44,543 bases of DNA, from positions 1 to 44,543 of IMG/VR virus record IMGVR_UViG_3300049847_000027; one strand, 5' to 3'. Shown in pieces: positions 20,916 through 28,066 of this stretch (positions are counted from its first letter, which is position 1; the number at the start of each line of letters is the position of its first letter). The notes beneath the pieces were generated by a model. That model searched no databases. It saw only the letters and a program-made list of their open reading frames with translations, and was not told the origin of the DNA. The DNA is from a virus. The position numbers were made by a program, and so were the translations under genes.

Positions 20916-21665
20916 ATGAATGACGGAATCGCAACCGAAGAACGGACGTTCGATTACATTGCGGAAGCCAACGTAACCGCGTCGAACAACTATCATGGCG
21001 ACAAAGTACCGTTGTCGTATTTGGTCGGCGTACTGCACAACGCAATCACCGCATTGCAGCAGTTGGACAAGATCAAGAAAGCGTTGTTCTACGGCCGTGA
21101 CCCCGGCATTCCCGAACACCTGCATAGCGTCGGCCTTGGATGCCAAGTTGCACCGGGCCTGATCGACGCACAAGACCCGCACAAGGGCGAATTCCTGTTG
21201 CATTCCATTGTGGGCACCGCTACCGAAGCGGGCGAACTGTTGGAACTGCTGCACAAGGCTTTGGTCGGAACTGAAAAGTTCGATGAAATCAACTTCATTG
21301 AAGAAATCGGCGATGGCTTTTGGTACGCAGCCATTGGCCTTGGCATCATCGGATCGAACTTCGGTGAAGTTCAGTACCGCAACATTGCGAAGCTGCGGCA
21401 TCGCTTCCCGCAAAAGTTCACCGAATACGACGCGAACAATCGTGACCTGTTCGGCGAACGCGCCATTCTGGAAATGCAGACGAAGCCGGAATGCGGCATT
21501 GAAAATTGGATTCAGGTTGGCAACGTCTTGATTGGCGATTTGCGCGGCCATCCTGTTCACGGCGATACCGAAGGTTCGCGCACGTCTGCAATCGTTCGCA
21601 TGGATGAAGCGAACGGCATTTGCGAAACGCGCAACACGATTTATAAGCTTGGCCGGAAGGCTTGA
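20916..21665 (+). CDS. MazG-like NTP pyrophosphohydrolase with extra C-terminal domain
   Basis: A 249-residue protein starting MNDGIATEERTFDYIAEANV at the ATG at 20916, with an AGGAAGAAG ribosome site. Residues 95-145 carry the all-alpha NTP-PPase pattern: TATEAGELLELL (first Glu-x-x-Glu pair), then INFIEEIGDGFWYA (Glu-x-x-Asp). MazG-type enzymes hydrolyse nucleoside triphosphates or alarmones. Residues 195-249 form a separate end domain (WIQVGNVLIGDLRGHPVHGD, then TSAIVRMDE and TRNTIYKLG). I know similar tails in other phage proteins. It is the first protein gene after tRNA-Gln. Confidence 0.82.
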   Translation: MNDGIATEERTFDYIAEANVTASNNYHGDKVPLSYLVGVLHNAITALQQLDKIKKALFYGRDPGIPEHLHSVGLGCQVAPGLIDAQDPHKGEFLLHSIVGTATEAGELLELLHKALVGTEKFDEINFIEEIGDGFWYAAIGLGIIGSNFGEVQYRNIAKLRHRFPQKFTEYDANNRDLFGERAILEMQTKPECGIENWIQVGNVLIGDLRGHPVHGDTEGSRTSAIVRMDEANGICETRNTIYKLGRKA

Positions 21666-21690
21666 CAGGCGGCAATAATCGTGTTTTAAT
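21662..21690 (+). promoter_or_regulatory. sigma70-type promoter inside the replication region
   Basis: TTGACA (21662-21667), 17 bases, then TTTAAT (21685-21690). It overlaps the last codons of the MazG-like gene. A 7-bp hairpin (21694-21719) begins near the expected transcript 5' end. The 21744 gene starts about 50 bases downstream. Confidence 0.78.
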
Positions 21691-21693
21691 GGC

Positions 21694-21719
21694 GCAACGG
21701 TCGGCGAATCGGCCGTTGC
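21694..21719 (+). other. 5' leader hairpin
   Basis: GCAACGG (21694-21700) pairs with CCGTTGC (21713-21719). The hairpin lies at the predicted 5' end of the transcript from the promoter at 21662-21690, where such structures protect mRNA from decay. Confidence 0.5.
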
Positions 21720-21743
21720 CCCTAAACTGAACAGGTGACGCAT

Positions 21744-22256
21744 ATGAACAACGGATGGACACAGCAGCCCCCGGCCGAACTGGTCAAGGGCACGCCGGAA
21801 TGGCTGGCAGAACGCGACCGCATCCTTGCCGCATGGGAAGCAAGCAAGCTGACGCTTGAAAAGGCCAAAGACGACGAAATGAACTTGCGCAAGCAATTCG
21901 TCAAGTTCGCCTTTGACAACGAAAAGCTTTCCGGCACCGAACGTATCGAACTGAACAACGGCTATCAGGCAAAGGCCGTCAAAAAGGTCAACTTCAAGTT
22001 CACGTCGCATGATGAAAACGTGAAGGTCGTTGACGCCGTTGACAAGGCACTTACGCAGATTGAAGCACTTGGCGGCGAAGCGCCGTTCATTGCTGACCGT
22101 CTTGTGAAGTGGACTGCCGATCTTTCGGTTGGCGAATACAACAAGCTGCATGAAAGCGAAACCGGCCGCAAGGTCAAGGCGCTGATTGACAGCGTGATTG
22201 AAACGACCGAAGGCGCACCGACTCTTGAAATCGTGCCGCCGAAGGGGTCGAAGTAA
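21744..22256 (+). CDS. Phage protein in the recombination module, unknown function
   Basis: A 170-residue protein starting MNNGWTQQPPAELVKGTPEW at the ATG at 21744, five bases after AGGTGA; an in-frame GTG three codons earlier is part of the same site. Residues 25-70 are a long charged helix (DRILAAWEASKLTLEKAKDD). The centre is beta-rich (TERIELNNGYQAKAVKKVNF). The C-terminal half is helical. It lies just before the Sak4-like ATPase gene, so a recombination or replication role is plausible. The helical opening recalls nuclease-inhibitor proteins of the Gam type only loosely. Confidence 0.7.
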   Translation: MNNGWTQQPPAELVKGTPEWLAERDRILAAWEASKLTLEKAKDDEMNLRKQFVKFAFDNEKLSGTERIELNNGYQAKAVKKVNFKFTSHDENVKVVDAVDKALTQIEALGGEAPFIADRLVKWTADLSVGEYNKLHESETGRKVKALIDSVIETTEGAPTLEIVPPKGSK

Positions 22257-22293
22257 TAAACGAAGCTTCCCGGTTGCCCACAAGTGGCCGGGA

Positions 22294-22366
22294 CGCTTTG
22301 CGCTGCGCTCTAGGAAGAACGGACCCTTGCCGTATGGCCGCATATGGTAGAGCGCAGCGCAAAGCG
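22294..22366. repeat. 19-bp perfect inverted repeat with 35-base centre
   Basis: The left arm is at 22294-22312 and the right arm at 22348-22366, complementary over all 19 positions. The centre holds a second short palindrome, TATGGCCGCATA (22334-22345 approximately). A 6-bp GC hairpin at 22268-22293 lies just before it. The repeat fills the gap between the 21744-22256 and 22385-22576 genes. It is large for an operator and has no T-run, so it is not a normal terminator. Confidence 0.9.
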
Positions 22367-22384
22367 AATTGACAGGGGCGAAGC

Positions 22385-22576
22385 ATGAAAGCAATAAAAC
22401 GCCGTACCGCTGCGCGCAGCAACATTCCAGACCATCCCGGTTTGTATTACTGGACGGAATGGAAGTGCCTTGTTACCGTAGTTATGCGCGGTAAGGGTTT
22501 GTTCGTCACGCCGCCCAATGGCGTTGAAATCAAGATCACGCCCAATATCGCCGGGCGCTTTGACAAAAGGCATTAA
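22385..22576 (+). CDS. Small protein upstream of the Sak4-like ATPase
   Basis: A 63-residue basic protein with an AGGGGCGAAG ribosome site. It reads MKAIKRRTAARSNIPDHPGL and then YYWTEWKCLVTVVMRGKGLF, a beta-rich pattern like a small SH3-type or OB barrel, and ends GRFDKRH. It starts 18 bases after a large inverted repeat and ends two bases before the ATPase gene. No family recognised. Confidence 0.66.
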   Translation: MKAIKRRTAARSNIPDHPGLYYWTEWKCLVTVVMRGKGLFVTPPNGVEIKITPNIAGRFDKRH

Positions 22577-22578
22577 AC

Positions 22579-23271
22579 ATGCAACAGAAAGATTTGAAGC
22601 CCGCATCATCCTTCGCACAGAACTACGGATTCAAAGCCCTTGCATACGGGCCGCCCGGCGAAGGCAAAACCCCGCTTATCAAGACCGCACCGCGCCCCGT
22701 AATGCTGGTATGCGAACCCGGCATGTTGTCCATGCGCGACGCGCACCACGTCCCGGCATGGGAAGGATACACGCCCGAAAAGTGCGCCGAATTCTTTACG
22801 TGGTTGAAGTCATCGCACGAAGCTAAGAACTTCGATACGGTTTGCGTCGATAGTTTTTCGCAGTATGCCGAAATCATCTTGAAACAAGCCCTTGCGCGTA
22901 ACTCGCACGGTTTGAAGGCATATGGCGTCATGGCTGAAACCGTCAACGAAACGGCGCACTTGCTGTATTTCATGCCGCAAAAGCACATGTATTTAGTGTG
23001 CAAAGAAACCGTCATTGACGAAGGCGGAATGAAGAAGCGTAAACCGTATTTCCCCGGTCAGGATTTGAACGTAAAGATTCCGCATCTTTTCGATTCAATC
23101 TTGCACATTGCCAAGGCGCAAATTCCCGGTATCATCAAACCGACGCTTGCCATTCGCACGTTTGGCACGTTGGACGTGATGGCCCGTATTCGCACAAGCC
23201 GCCCGGATTTGTTCAACGAATATGAACCGCCGGATTTGGCCGCGTTGATTCAAAAGGTAATGCAAAACTAA
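22579..23271 (+). CDS. Sak4-like RecA-fold ATPase (AAA_24 type)
   Basis: A 230-residue P-loop ATPase. Walker A is GPPGEGKT (residues 24-31), where Thr closes the motif, and Walker B is NFDTVCVDSFSQ near residue 88-99. The pattern of a short RecA-like core with no further domains fits the phage Sak4 / AAA_24 group, which assists single-strand annealing and recombination-dependent replication. It sits just before a DUF669 single-strand-binding-like gene and near a PD-(D/E)XK nuclease, a common phage recombination set. Function is from family knowledge. Confidence 0.87.
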   Translation: MQQKDLKPASSFAQNYGFKALAYGPPGEGKTPLIKTAPRPVMLVCEPGMLSMRDAHHVPAWEGYTPEKCAEFFTWLKSSHEAKNFDTVCVDSFSQYAEIILKQALARNSHGLKAYGVMAETVNETAHLLYFMPQKHMYLVCKETVIDEGGMKKRKPYFPGQDLNVKIPHLFDSILHIAKAQIPGIIKPTLAIRTFGTLDVMARIRTSRPDLFNEYEPPDLAALIQKVMQN

Positions 23272-23277
23272 GAACAC

Positions 23278-23362
23278 GCCCCGTTGGCGAAATTGGTAGA
23301 CGCACCGGACTTAAAATCCGTTGCCGCAAGGCATGTCGGTTCGATTCCGACACGGGGCACCA
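23278..23362 (+). tRNA. tRNA-Leu (UAA)
   Basis: The 85-base sequence has an acceptor stem GCCCCGT/ACGGGGC, discriminator A and encoded CCA. The anticodon stem encloses loop CTTAAAA, giving anticodon UAA. A long variable arm (TTGCCGCAAGGCATG region) marks a class II tRNA. It begins six bases after the Sak4-like gene and is followed by the DUF669 gene, so it is embedded in an mRNA and must be processed out. Confidence 0.96.
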
Positions 23363-23421
23363 AAACGGCACAAGCTTTCGGCCGTGTTAAAACGAAGGCA
23401 CACTTTGCAAAGGTGACGAAA

Positions 23422-24231
23422 ATGGTTCAGCTTTTGAACGGCTTTAACCCGATGGATTATGACCCGACGCAGGGCGGCGGCAGTTGGCCGCTTGGCAAGC
23501 ATCCGGTTGTGATCGAATCGGCCGAAGTGAAGGCAACGCAGGACAACAATAGCGGTTATCTGCAACTGAACTGCAAAATCATCGACGGCCCGAACGCCGG
23601 TCATGTGGGCGCTTACCGTCTGAATCTCTACAATCAGTCGGCGAAGGCGGCCGAAATCGCGCACAAGCAACTGTCCGCAATCTGCCACGTTACGCAGACG
23701 TTCCAGCTTGGGCACGACGGAACGCAGGTTTCGGCGTTGTTCGGCAAGCCGTTTGTTGTCGAAGTCGGATATCAAAAGGGCGAAGAACCCGGCCCGAACA
23801 ACCCGGACGCGAAGGGTTACACCGAAATCAAGCGCGTTTATGACATGGGCGGCAACGAACCCGGCAAGAACGGTTCGGCGCAGCAGACGCCGCAAGGTTT
23901 CGGCGGTCAGCAGGGCAACGGCGGCTTCGGTGGCGGCCAGCAACAGCCGCAGCAACAGCAGCCGCAGCAGAACGCCCCGCAGGGCGGCCAGTCGGGCGGC
24001 GCGCAGGCTTGGGGCGGTGGCGGGCAGGGTGCCGGGGCGCAGCAGCCCCAGCAGCAGCCGCAGGGCCAGCAGGCCGGGGGTTGGGGTGCCGGTCAGGGAC
24101 AGGGCCAGCCGCAGCAGCAACCGCAGCAACAGCCGCAACAGCAGCCGCAGAACAACGGCGGTGGCTGGTCGCAGAACGGCGGCAATGCAGGCGGTAACGG
24201 TGGCGGTGCGCCGTCGTGGGGCCAGCGCTAA
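23422..24231 (+). CDS. DUF669-family single-strand-binding-like protein with Gln/Gly/Pro-rich tail
   Basis: A 269-residue protein; I use the ATG at 23422 behind AAAGGTGACG, since the frame upstream lies in tRNA-Leu. Residues 1-140 match DUF669: NPMDYDPTQGGGSWPL, then a beta-rich core with IESAEVKATQDNNSGYLQLN and an EIAHKQLSAICHVTQ helix. From about residue 150 the chain is low complexity, with PQQ, GQQ and GGG repeats, and ends APSWGQR. The tail lacks the acidic DDxxPF tip of bacterial SSB. DUF669 genes sit beside Sak4-type and nuclease genes, where a single-strand-binding role is inferred. Confidence 0.87.
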   Translation: MVQLLNGFNPMDYDPTQGGGSWPLGKHPVVIESAEVKATQDNNSGYLQLNCKIIDGPNAGHVGAYRLNLYNQSAKAAEIAHKQLSAICHVTQTFQLGHDGTQVSALFGKPFVVEVGYQKGEEPGPNNPDAKGYTEIKRVYDMGGNEPGKNGSAQQTPQGFGGQQGNGGFGGGQQQPQQQQPQQNAPQGGQSGGAQAWGGGGQGAGAQQPQQQPQGQQAGGWGAGQGQGQPQQQPQQQPQQQPQNNGGGWSQNGGNAGGNGGGAPSWGQR

Positions 24232-24258
24232 CCGTCCCGCAGTTGACAACGTAGGATC

Positions 24259-24293
24259 AAACACGGCCGGGCGAAAATCCGGCCGTGTTTCTA
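24259..24293 (+). terminator. Stem-loop after the DUF669 gene
   Basis: A 12-bp stem, AAACACGGCCGG at 24259-24270 with CCGGCCGTGTTT at 24279-24290, has an 8-base loop, followed by CTAAC. The T-run is short (TTT), so it may be an attenuator or processing site. The next ribosome site follows about 6 bases later. Confidence 0.6.
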
Positions 24294-24309
24294 ACAGGGG
24301 AAACAACGT

Positions 24310-24888
24310 ATGTCAGACCGGGTTAAGAACCCCTTACCCGTTCCAGAACAATGCGACAATTGCGCGTCATTTGACGTTGCGTTTGTAGGTAACGAAGTTT
24401 TATACGGCCGTCCTTTCGGCGATTGGCCGTATTGTTACCATTGTTCAGGTTGCGGCGCGGCGGTCGGTTGCCATCCAAACACCCGCATTCCACTAGGCCG
24501 AATGGCCGACAAGAAAACCCGTCAAATGCGAGCCGAAGCGCATAGGCATTTTGACCCGCTTTGGAAATCAGGCGGCATGACTAGAACGGATGCTTACAAA
24601 ATGCTTGCACGGCATTTAGGCATTCCCCATGAAAAATGTCACATATCGCAAATGAACGTCGAACAGTTGCAATATGTGATTGAACAGTGCAAGGGCTTAA
24701 CCTTCGACAGCACCGCCAAAGTTGTTCAACGCCGGAAGGAAAAGAAAGATGCAAAACGATCTAAGCGAACTGAACGGGAAAAGCGAAATCGCTATCACAA
24801 TGGTAAGCGAATCGAAGGCCCAAACCCTTTCATTAGACGCGCCCGGCGTAGCAAACAGGATCGCGGCACGGGTCTTGAAGGAGATTGA
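24310..24888 (+). CDS. DUF3268-family zinc-finger protein
   Basis: A 192-residue protein. It matches the DUF3268 pattern: CDNCAS with NEVLYGRPFGDWPYCYHC, then CGAAVGCHPNTRIPLGRMAD, TRQMRAEAHRHFDPLWKSGG, and KCHISQM. The three Cys pairs and His residues suggest a zinc-bound domain. The C-terminal 50 residues are highly basic (RRKEKKDAKRSKRTEREKRN). The last 140 bases overlap the start of the next gene in another frame. Function is unknown; its place between the DUF669 and nuclease genes points to DNA metabolism. Confidence 0.87.
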   Translation: MSDRVKNPLPVPEQCDNCASFDVAFVGNEVLYGRPFGDWPYCYHCSGCGAAVGCHPNTRIPLGRMADKKTRQMRAEAHRHFDPLWKSGGMTRTDAYKMLARHLGIPHEKCHISQMNVEQLQYVIEQCKGLTFDSTAKVVQRRKEKKDAKRSKRTEREKRNRYHNGKRIEGPNPFIRRARRSKQDRGTGLEGD

Positions 24889-25831
24889 CGCATATTGCGT
24901 TCAAACGTATGACGGCGGGCACCGCACGCATTTAGGCGCTTCGTTGATCGGTCGAAGCTGCAAACGTTACCTTTGGTACGTGTTCCGCTGGTGTTTACGC
25001 GCAGCGACGGACGGTCGGCGGCAACGCCTGTTCAATCGTGGGCATCGTGAAGAAGCGCGTTTCGTTGAATGGTTGGAAGGCATCGGCTTTCGCGTTTGGT
25101 TTGAAAACCGTGACGGCTTTTGGTATCACCCGGAAAGCGATTCCTACGGCCTTTCAACTGACGGTAATTTGCCGGATGGCTTGTGCGATTGGATCACCGA
25201 AGAACACCAGCAATACCGCGAACACGTTGCGACCGCAAAGGCGCGCGGTCTTGAATTCCCGCAGTATCGGATAAGCGACAGCAACGGCCATTTCGGCGGA
25301 TCGCTTGACGGCATCGCATACTTTCCGCCCGGCTGGGGCATTGACGAACCTGTGTTGCTTGAATTCAAGACGCATGGCACAGGGCACAAGTTCGCCAAGT
25401 TGAAAGACAACAAAATGCCGGTTGAAAAGCAAGAACACTTTGCGCAGACTTCAACGTATGGCGTTAAGTACGGCTTCCGTTTCGTTCTGTATTTTTCCAT
25501 TTGCAAGAACGATGACGACTTGCATATTGAAGTGTCCAAGCTTGATTGGAACTTAGGAACGCAAATGTTGGCGAAGGCGAACCAAATTATCGGTTCGCAA
25601 ACCCCGCCGCCGAAGCTTTCCGAAAGCCCGACGTATAGCGAATGCGGTTATTGCGATATGAAGTCGATTTGCCACGGCGGCGCACAGATTGAACGCAATT
25701 GCCGAAGCTGCGAACACGCTTCGCCGATTGAAAACGCTGAATGGCATTGCGCGATTCATAGTCCAACAAACGGCCCGATTCCGAAGAACGTAATTCCGAC
25801 CGGATGCCCTGATTACAAGGCTATCGTTTAA
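24749..25831 (+). CDS. PD-(D/E)XK-family exonuclease (RecB/Cas4-like)
   Basis: A 360-residue nuclease candidate. I set the start at the ATG at 24749 behind GGAAGG and accept a 140-base overlap with the DUF3268 gene; an internal ATG at 24800 is also possible. Around residue 65 it has SLIGRSCKRYLWYVFRW, the helix-with-Cys pattern seen before the core. The catalytic core fits HFGGSLDGIAYF (Asp) and VLLEFKTHGTGHKF (Glu-x-Lys), then EHFAQTSTYGVKYGF (Gln). The C-terminal region has Cys clusters (CGYCDMKSICHGG and CRSCEH), perhaps an Fe-S cluster as in Cas4/AddB-type nucleases. It would act with the Sak4-like ATPase and helicase. Confidence 0.85.
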   Translation: MQNDLSELNGKSEIAITMVSESKAQTLSLDAPGVANRIAARVLKEIDAYCVQTYDGGHRTHLGASLIGRSCKRYLWYVFRWCLRAATDGRRQRLFNRGHREEARFVEWLEGIGFRVWFENRDGFWYHPESDSYGLSTDGNLPDGLCDWITEEHQQYREHVATAKARGLEFPQYRISDSNGHFGGSLDGIAYFPPGWGIDEPVLLEFKTHGTGHKFAKLKDNKMPVEKQEHFAQTSTYGVKYGFRFVLYFSICKNDDDLHIEVSKLDWNLGTQMLAKANQIIGSQTPPPKLSESPTYSECGYCDMKSICHGGAQIERNCRSCEHASPIENAEWHCAIHSPTNGPIPKNVIPTGCPDYKAIV

Positions 25832-27480
25832 TGTTCGACAACAGTTCGCAGATTGTGCCGGTTGATTTTGAATCGCGCTGGTATCAAGCCGAAGCCGAGC
25901 AATCAATTTTCGATTACTTCGACAGCGGCGGCCGGGGAAACCCGGTCGTTGCGATGCCCACGGGTACGGGCAAGAGCATCGTTATTGCAAACTTCCTGCG
26001 TCGGGTTTATCGGTATTGGCCCGGTCAGCGAATTATGATGCTGACGCACGTTAAAGAACTGATCGAACAGAATGCAAAGAAAGTGATGCAGGTTTGGCCG
26101 ACTGCGCCGCTTGGCATTTACAGCGCCGGATTGAAGCGCCGCGACTTGATGTTGCCGCTTACGTTCGGCGGCGTCGCAAGTATCAAGAATGTCATTCGTC
26201 AGTTTGGTCATATTGACCTGTTGCTTATTGACGAATGCCATTTGCTTTCCCCCGATGATGACACCATGTATCAGTTCATCATCGCCGAATTGCTCGCAAT
26301 GAATCCTTGGCTTAAGGTTGTAGGGTTCACCGCAACGCCGTTCCGAATGAAGCAAGGCATGATTACGGACGGCGGTATTTTCACCGATATTTGCTATGAC
26401 ATTACCGATTACGAATCGTTCAATCGTTTGGTTTCGGAAGGCTTCATTTCGCCGCTTATTCCGAAGCGAACGAACATTGAAATTGATACGTCAAATGTCG
26501 GTCTTGTCGGCGGCGATTTCAACCGCAAGGCGCTTAACGCAGTCAGTGACAAAGATGAAGTTACTTGGGCCGCGTGCAAAGAAATGGTTGAACTTGGATA
26601 CAACCGCGCATCGTGGCTGACGTTCGCTAACAGCGTTGAACACGCCGAACATATCGCGGCAATGCTGCAAAGCTTCGGCATCGTCGCTGCCGCCAGTCAC
26701 AGCAAGTTGAAGGGCAACGAAAACGACGCGCGCGTTGAAGCGTTCAAGCGTGGCGAAATTCGTTGCTTAGTCAACATGGGCAAGTATACAACTGGCTTCG
26801 ATCATCCGCCGATTGATTTAATCAGCATGTTGCGCGCAACTGCGTCGCCGGGTTTGTGGGTTCAAATGCTTGGCCGTGGCACGCGACCGTTTGAAGGTGA
26901 CGGCTTCTTTCCTCGCAAGGAAAACTGTTTAGTGTTGGACTTCGCAGGCAATACGCGAAGGCTTGGCCCGATCAATGACCCGGCGATTCCGCGTAAGCCG
27001 GGCATGGGCGGCGGTGACGCGCCCGTTCGCATTTGCGACAACTGCGGCGCTTACAACCATACGAAGGTTCGTTTCTGTTGCAATTGCGGCGTTGAATTTA
27101 CGTTCAATTCCAAGTTGATGAAAACCGCAGCAACTCACGAACTGTTGAAGTCGGATGCCCCGCAAGTCGAATACTTCCCGGTTAGCCGGGTGCTGTATAA
27201 CCTGCATGAAAAACGCGGTCAAAGTGGCGAACTGTTGTCACCGCCTTCAATCAAGGTATCGTATATTTGCGGTATCCAAATGTTCAACGAATGGATTTGT
27301 TTAGAGCATGGCGGCATGGCGGGTAAAAAAGCGCGGGACTGGTGGCGGCAACGCATGGGCACCGAACCGCCCGCATCGACATACGAAGCCCTTTTGACCG
27401 TCAATCAATCGCGCGTACCCGCCAAGATTCGCGTTCACGTCAATAAGAAATACCCGGAGATTCTAGGCCATGAATTTTAA
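25831..27480 (+). CDS. SF2 DEAD/DEAH-box helicase with C-terminal zinc ribbon
   Basis: A 549-residue helicase. Motif I is MPTGTGKS (about 40-47), motif II DECH (about 133-136), motif III TATPF (about 167), and motif VI QMLGRGTRP (about 345). The DECH box and overall length fit UvsW-like or type III restriction-like phage helicases. A zinc ribbon follows near 403 (CDNCGAYNHTKV, then CCNCG). It begins at the stop of the nuclease gene (TAATG overlap). It probably unwinds or remodels replication and recombination intermediates. Confidence 0.9.
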   Translation: MFDNSSQIVPVDFESRWYQAEAEQSIFDYFDSGGRGNPVVAMPTGTGKSIVIANFLRRVYRYWPGQRIMMLTHVKELIEQNAKKVMQVWPTAPLGIYSAGLKRRDLMLPLTFGGVASIKNVIRQFGHIDLLLIDECHLLSPDDDTMYQFIIAELLAMNPWLKVVGFTATPFRMKQGMITDGGIFTDICYDITDYESFNRLVSEGFISPLIPKRTNIEIDTSNVGLVGGDFNRKALNAVSDKDEVTWAACKEMVELGYNRASWLTFANSVEHAEHIAAMLQSFGIVAAASHSKLKGNENDARVEAFKRGEIRCLVNMGKYTTGFDHPPIDLISMLRATASPGLWVQMLGRGTRPFEGDGFFPRKENCLVLDFAGNTRRLGPINDPAIPRKPGMGGGDAPVRICDNCGAYNHTKVRFCCNCGVEFTFNSKLMKTAATHELLKSDAPQVEYFPVSRVLYNLHEKRGQSGELLSPPSIKVSYICGIQMFNEWICLEHGGMAGKKARDWWRQRMGTEPPASTYEALLTVNQSRVPAKIRVHVNKKYPEILGHEF

Positions 27481-27709
27481 GGATACGATGAACAGCAAAC
27501 TTCGCAGTGACAATGAAAATGAACTTGTCATTGCCATTCAAGACGGCGCGGTTAAGTCGCATCGTTGGATGACTTGCCTTAACTGTTTGTATTGGCATCG
27601 TAACAATACAAGCGCGGGCGATGAAGGATGCGACAAGTTTTCCGCCATGCCGCCGCCGCATATCATCGTAAGCGGTTGTAAAGATCACGAATTTGACATT
27701 CCGTTTTAA
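27470..27709 (+). CDS. Small zinc-like protein after the helicase
   Basis: A 79-residue protein starting MNFKDTMNSKLRSDNENELV; a second Met at residue 7 is an alternative start. It has CLNCLYW near residue 37 and further Cys at about 54 and 70 with DHEFDIP at the end, a C-x2-C-x(n)-C-x(n)-C layout like that at the C-terminus of the nearby nuclease (CRSCEH to CPDY). It may be a free-standing zinc module. Its start lies inside the helicase gene by 11 bases. Confidence 0.7.
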   Translation: MNFKDTMNSKLRSDNENELVIAIQDGAVKSHRWMTCLNCLYWHRNNTSAGDEGCDKFSAMPPPHIIVSGCKDHEFDIPF

Positions 27710-27718
27710 GGGGCGAAC

Positions 27719-28066
27719 ATGGATACAATTTGCTGGTGTAATGCGTGCTACGCTCGCCGTTTCCCATACGGCGCAGACGACCGCCGCAAGTTTGACGACT
27801 GCGACGCGCAACAAGCGCTTGATTACGCTTTCGCACAGAACGCCGCAGCGCAACCCGTGGCGCTTGATGCCGTCGTTGAAGCGAACCGAAAGTTGTTGCT
27901 TGAACGTTCTAACGTAGGCGTCGCAAAGTATGGCGTTACGTTGGCCGCGTCTGGCCTGTCCCGGCGTGCGCTGTTACAACATGCCCTTGAAGAAGCGCTA
28001 GACTTAGCGAACTACCTTCAAGCCGAATTGATGCGTCTTGATAGCGAAGGTGAAGGCAATGGCTAA
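27719..28066 (+). CDS. MazG-like small domain protein
   Basis: A 115-residue protein with an AAGGGGCG ribosome site. The N-terminal CWCNACYARRF is cysteine-rich and may bind zinc. The C-terminal half reads LLLERSNVGVAKYGVTLAAS, then ALLQHALEEALDLANYLQAE, the pattern of a phage family with Glu-Glu-x-x-Asp-x-x-x-Tyr-Leu helices that resembles MazG/dUTPase-fold NTP-PPases. I have no evidence for activity. It overlaps the clamp-like gene by eight bases. Confidence 0.7.
   Translation: MDTICWCNACYARRFPYGADDRRKFDDCDAQQALDYAFAQNAAAQPVALDAVVEANRKLLLERSNVGVAKYGVTLAASGLSRRALLQHALEEALDLANYLQAELMRLDSEGEGNG

Noticed and set aside
20802-22394. A long open frame of 530 codons on the minus strand, antisense to the MazG-like and 21744-22256 genes
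   Set aside because: The plus-strand genes have good ribosome sites and known family patterns. The antisense frame contains both a tRNA and a promoter and arises because GAA-rich codons give few stops on the other strand.
22369-22397. TTGACA followed after 17 bases by CAATAA as a promoter
   Set aside because: The -10 is poor and would lie inside the 22385-22576 gene, after its start codon.
23311-24306. A minus-strand frame of 331 codons opposite the DUF669 gene
   Set aside because: It covers the low-complexity repeat and tRNA-Leu, has no ribosome site, and its Leu/Arg-rich composition is a mirror of the CAG/CCG repeats.
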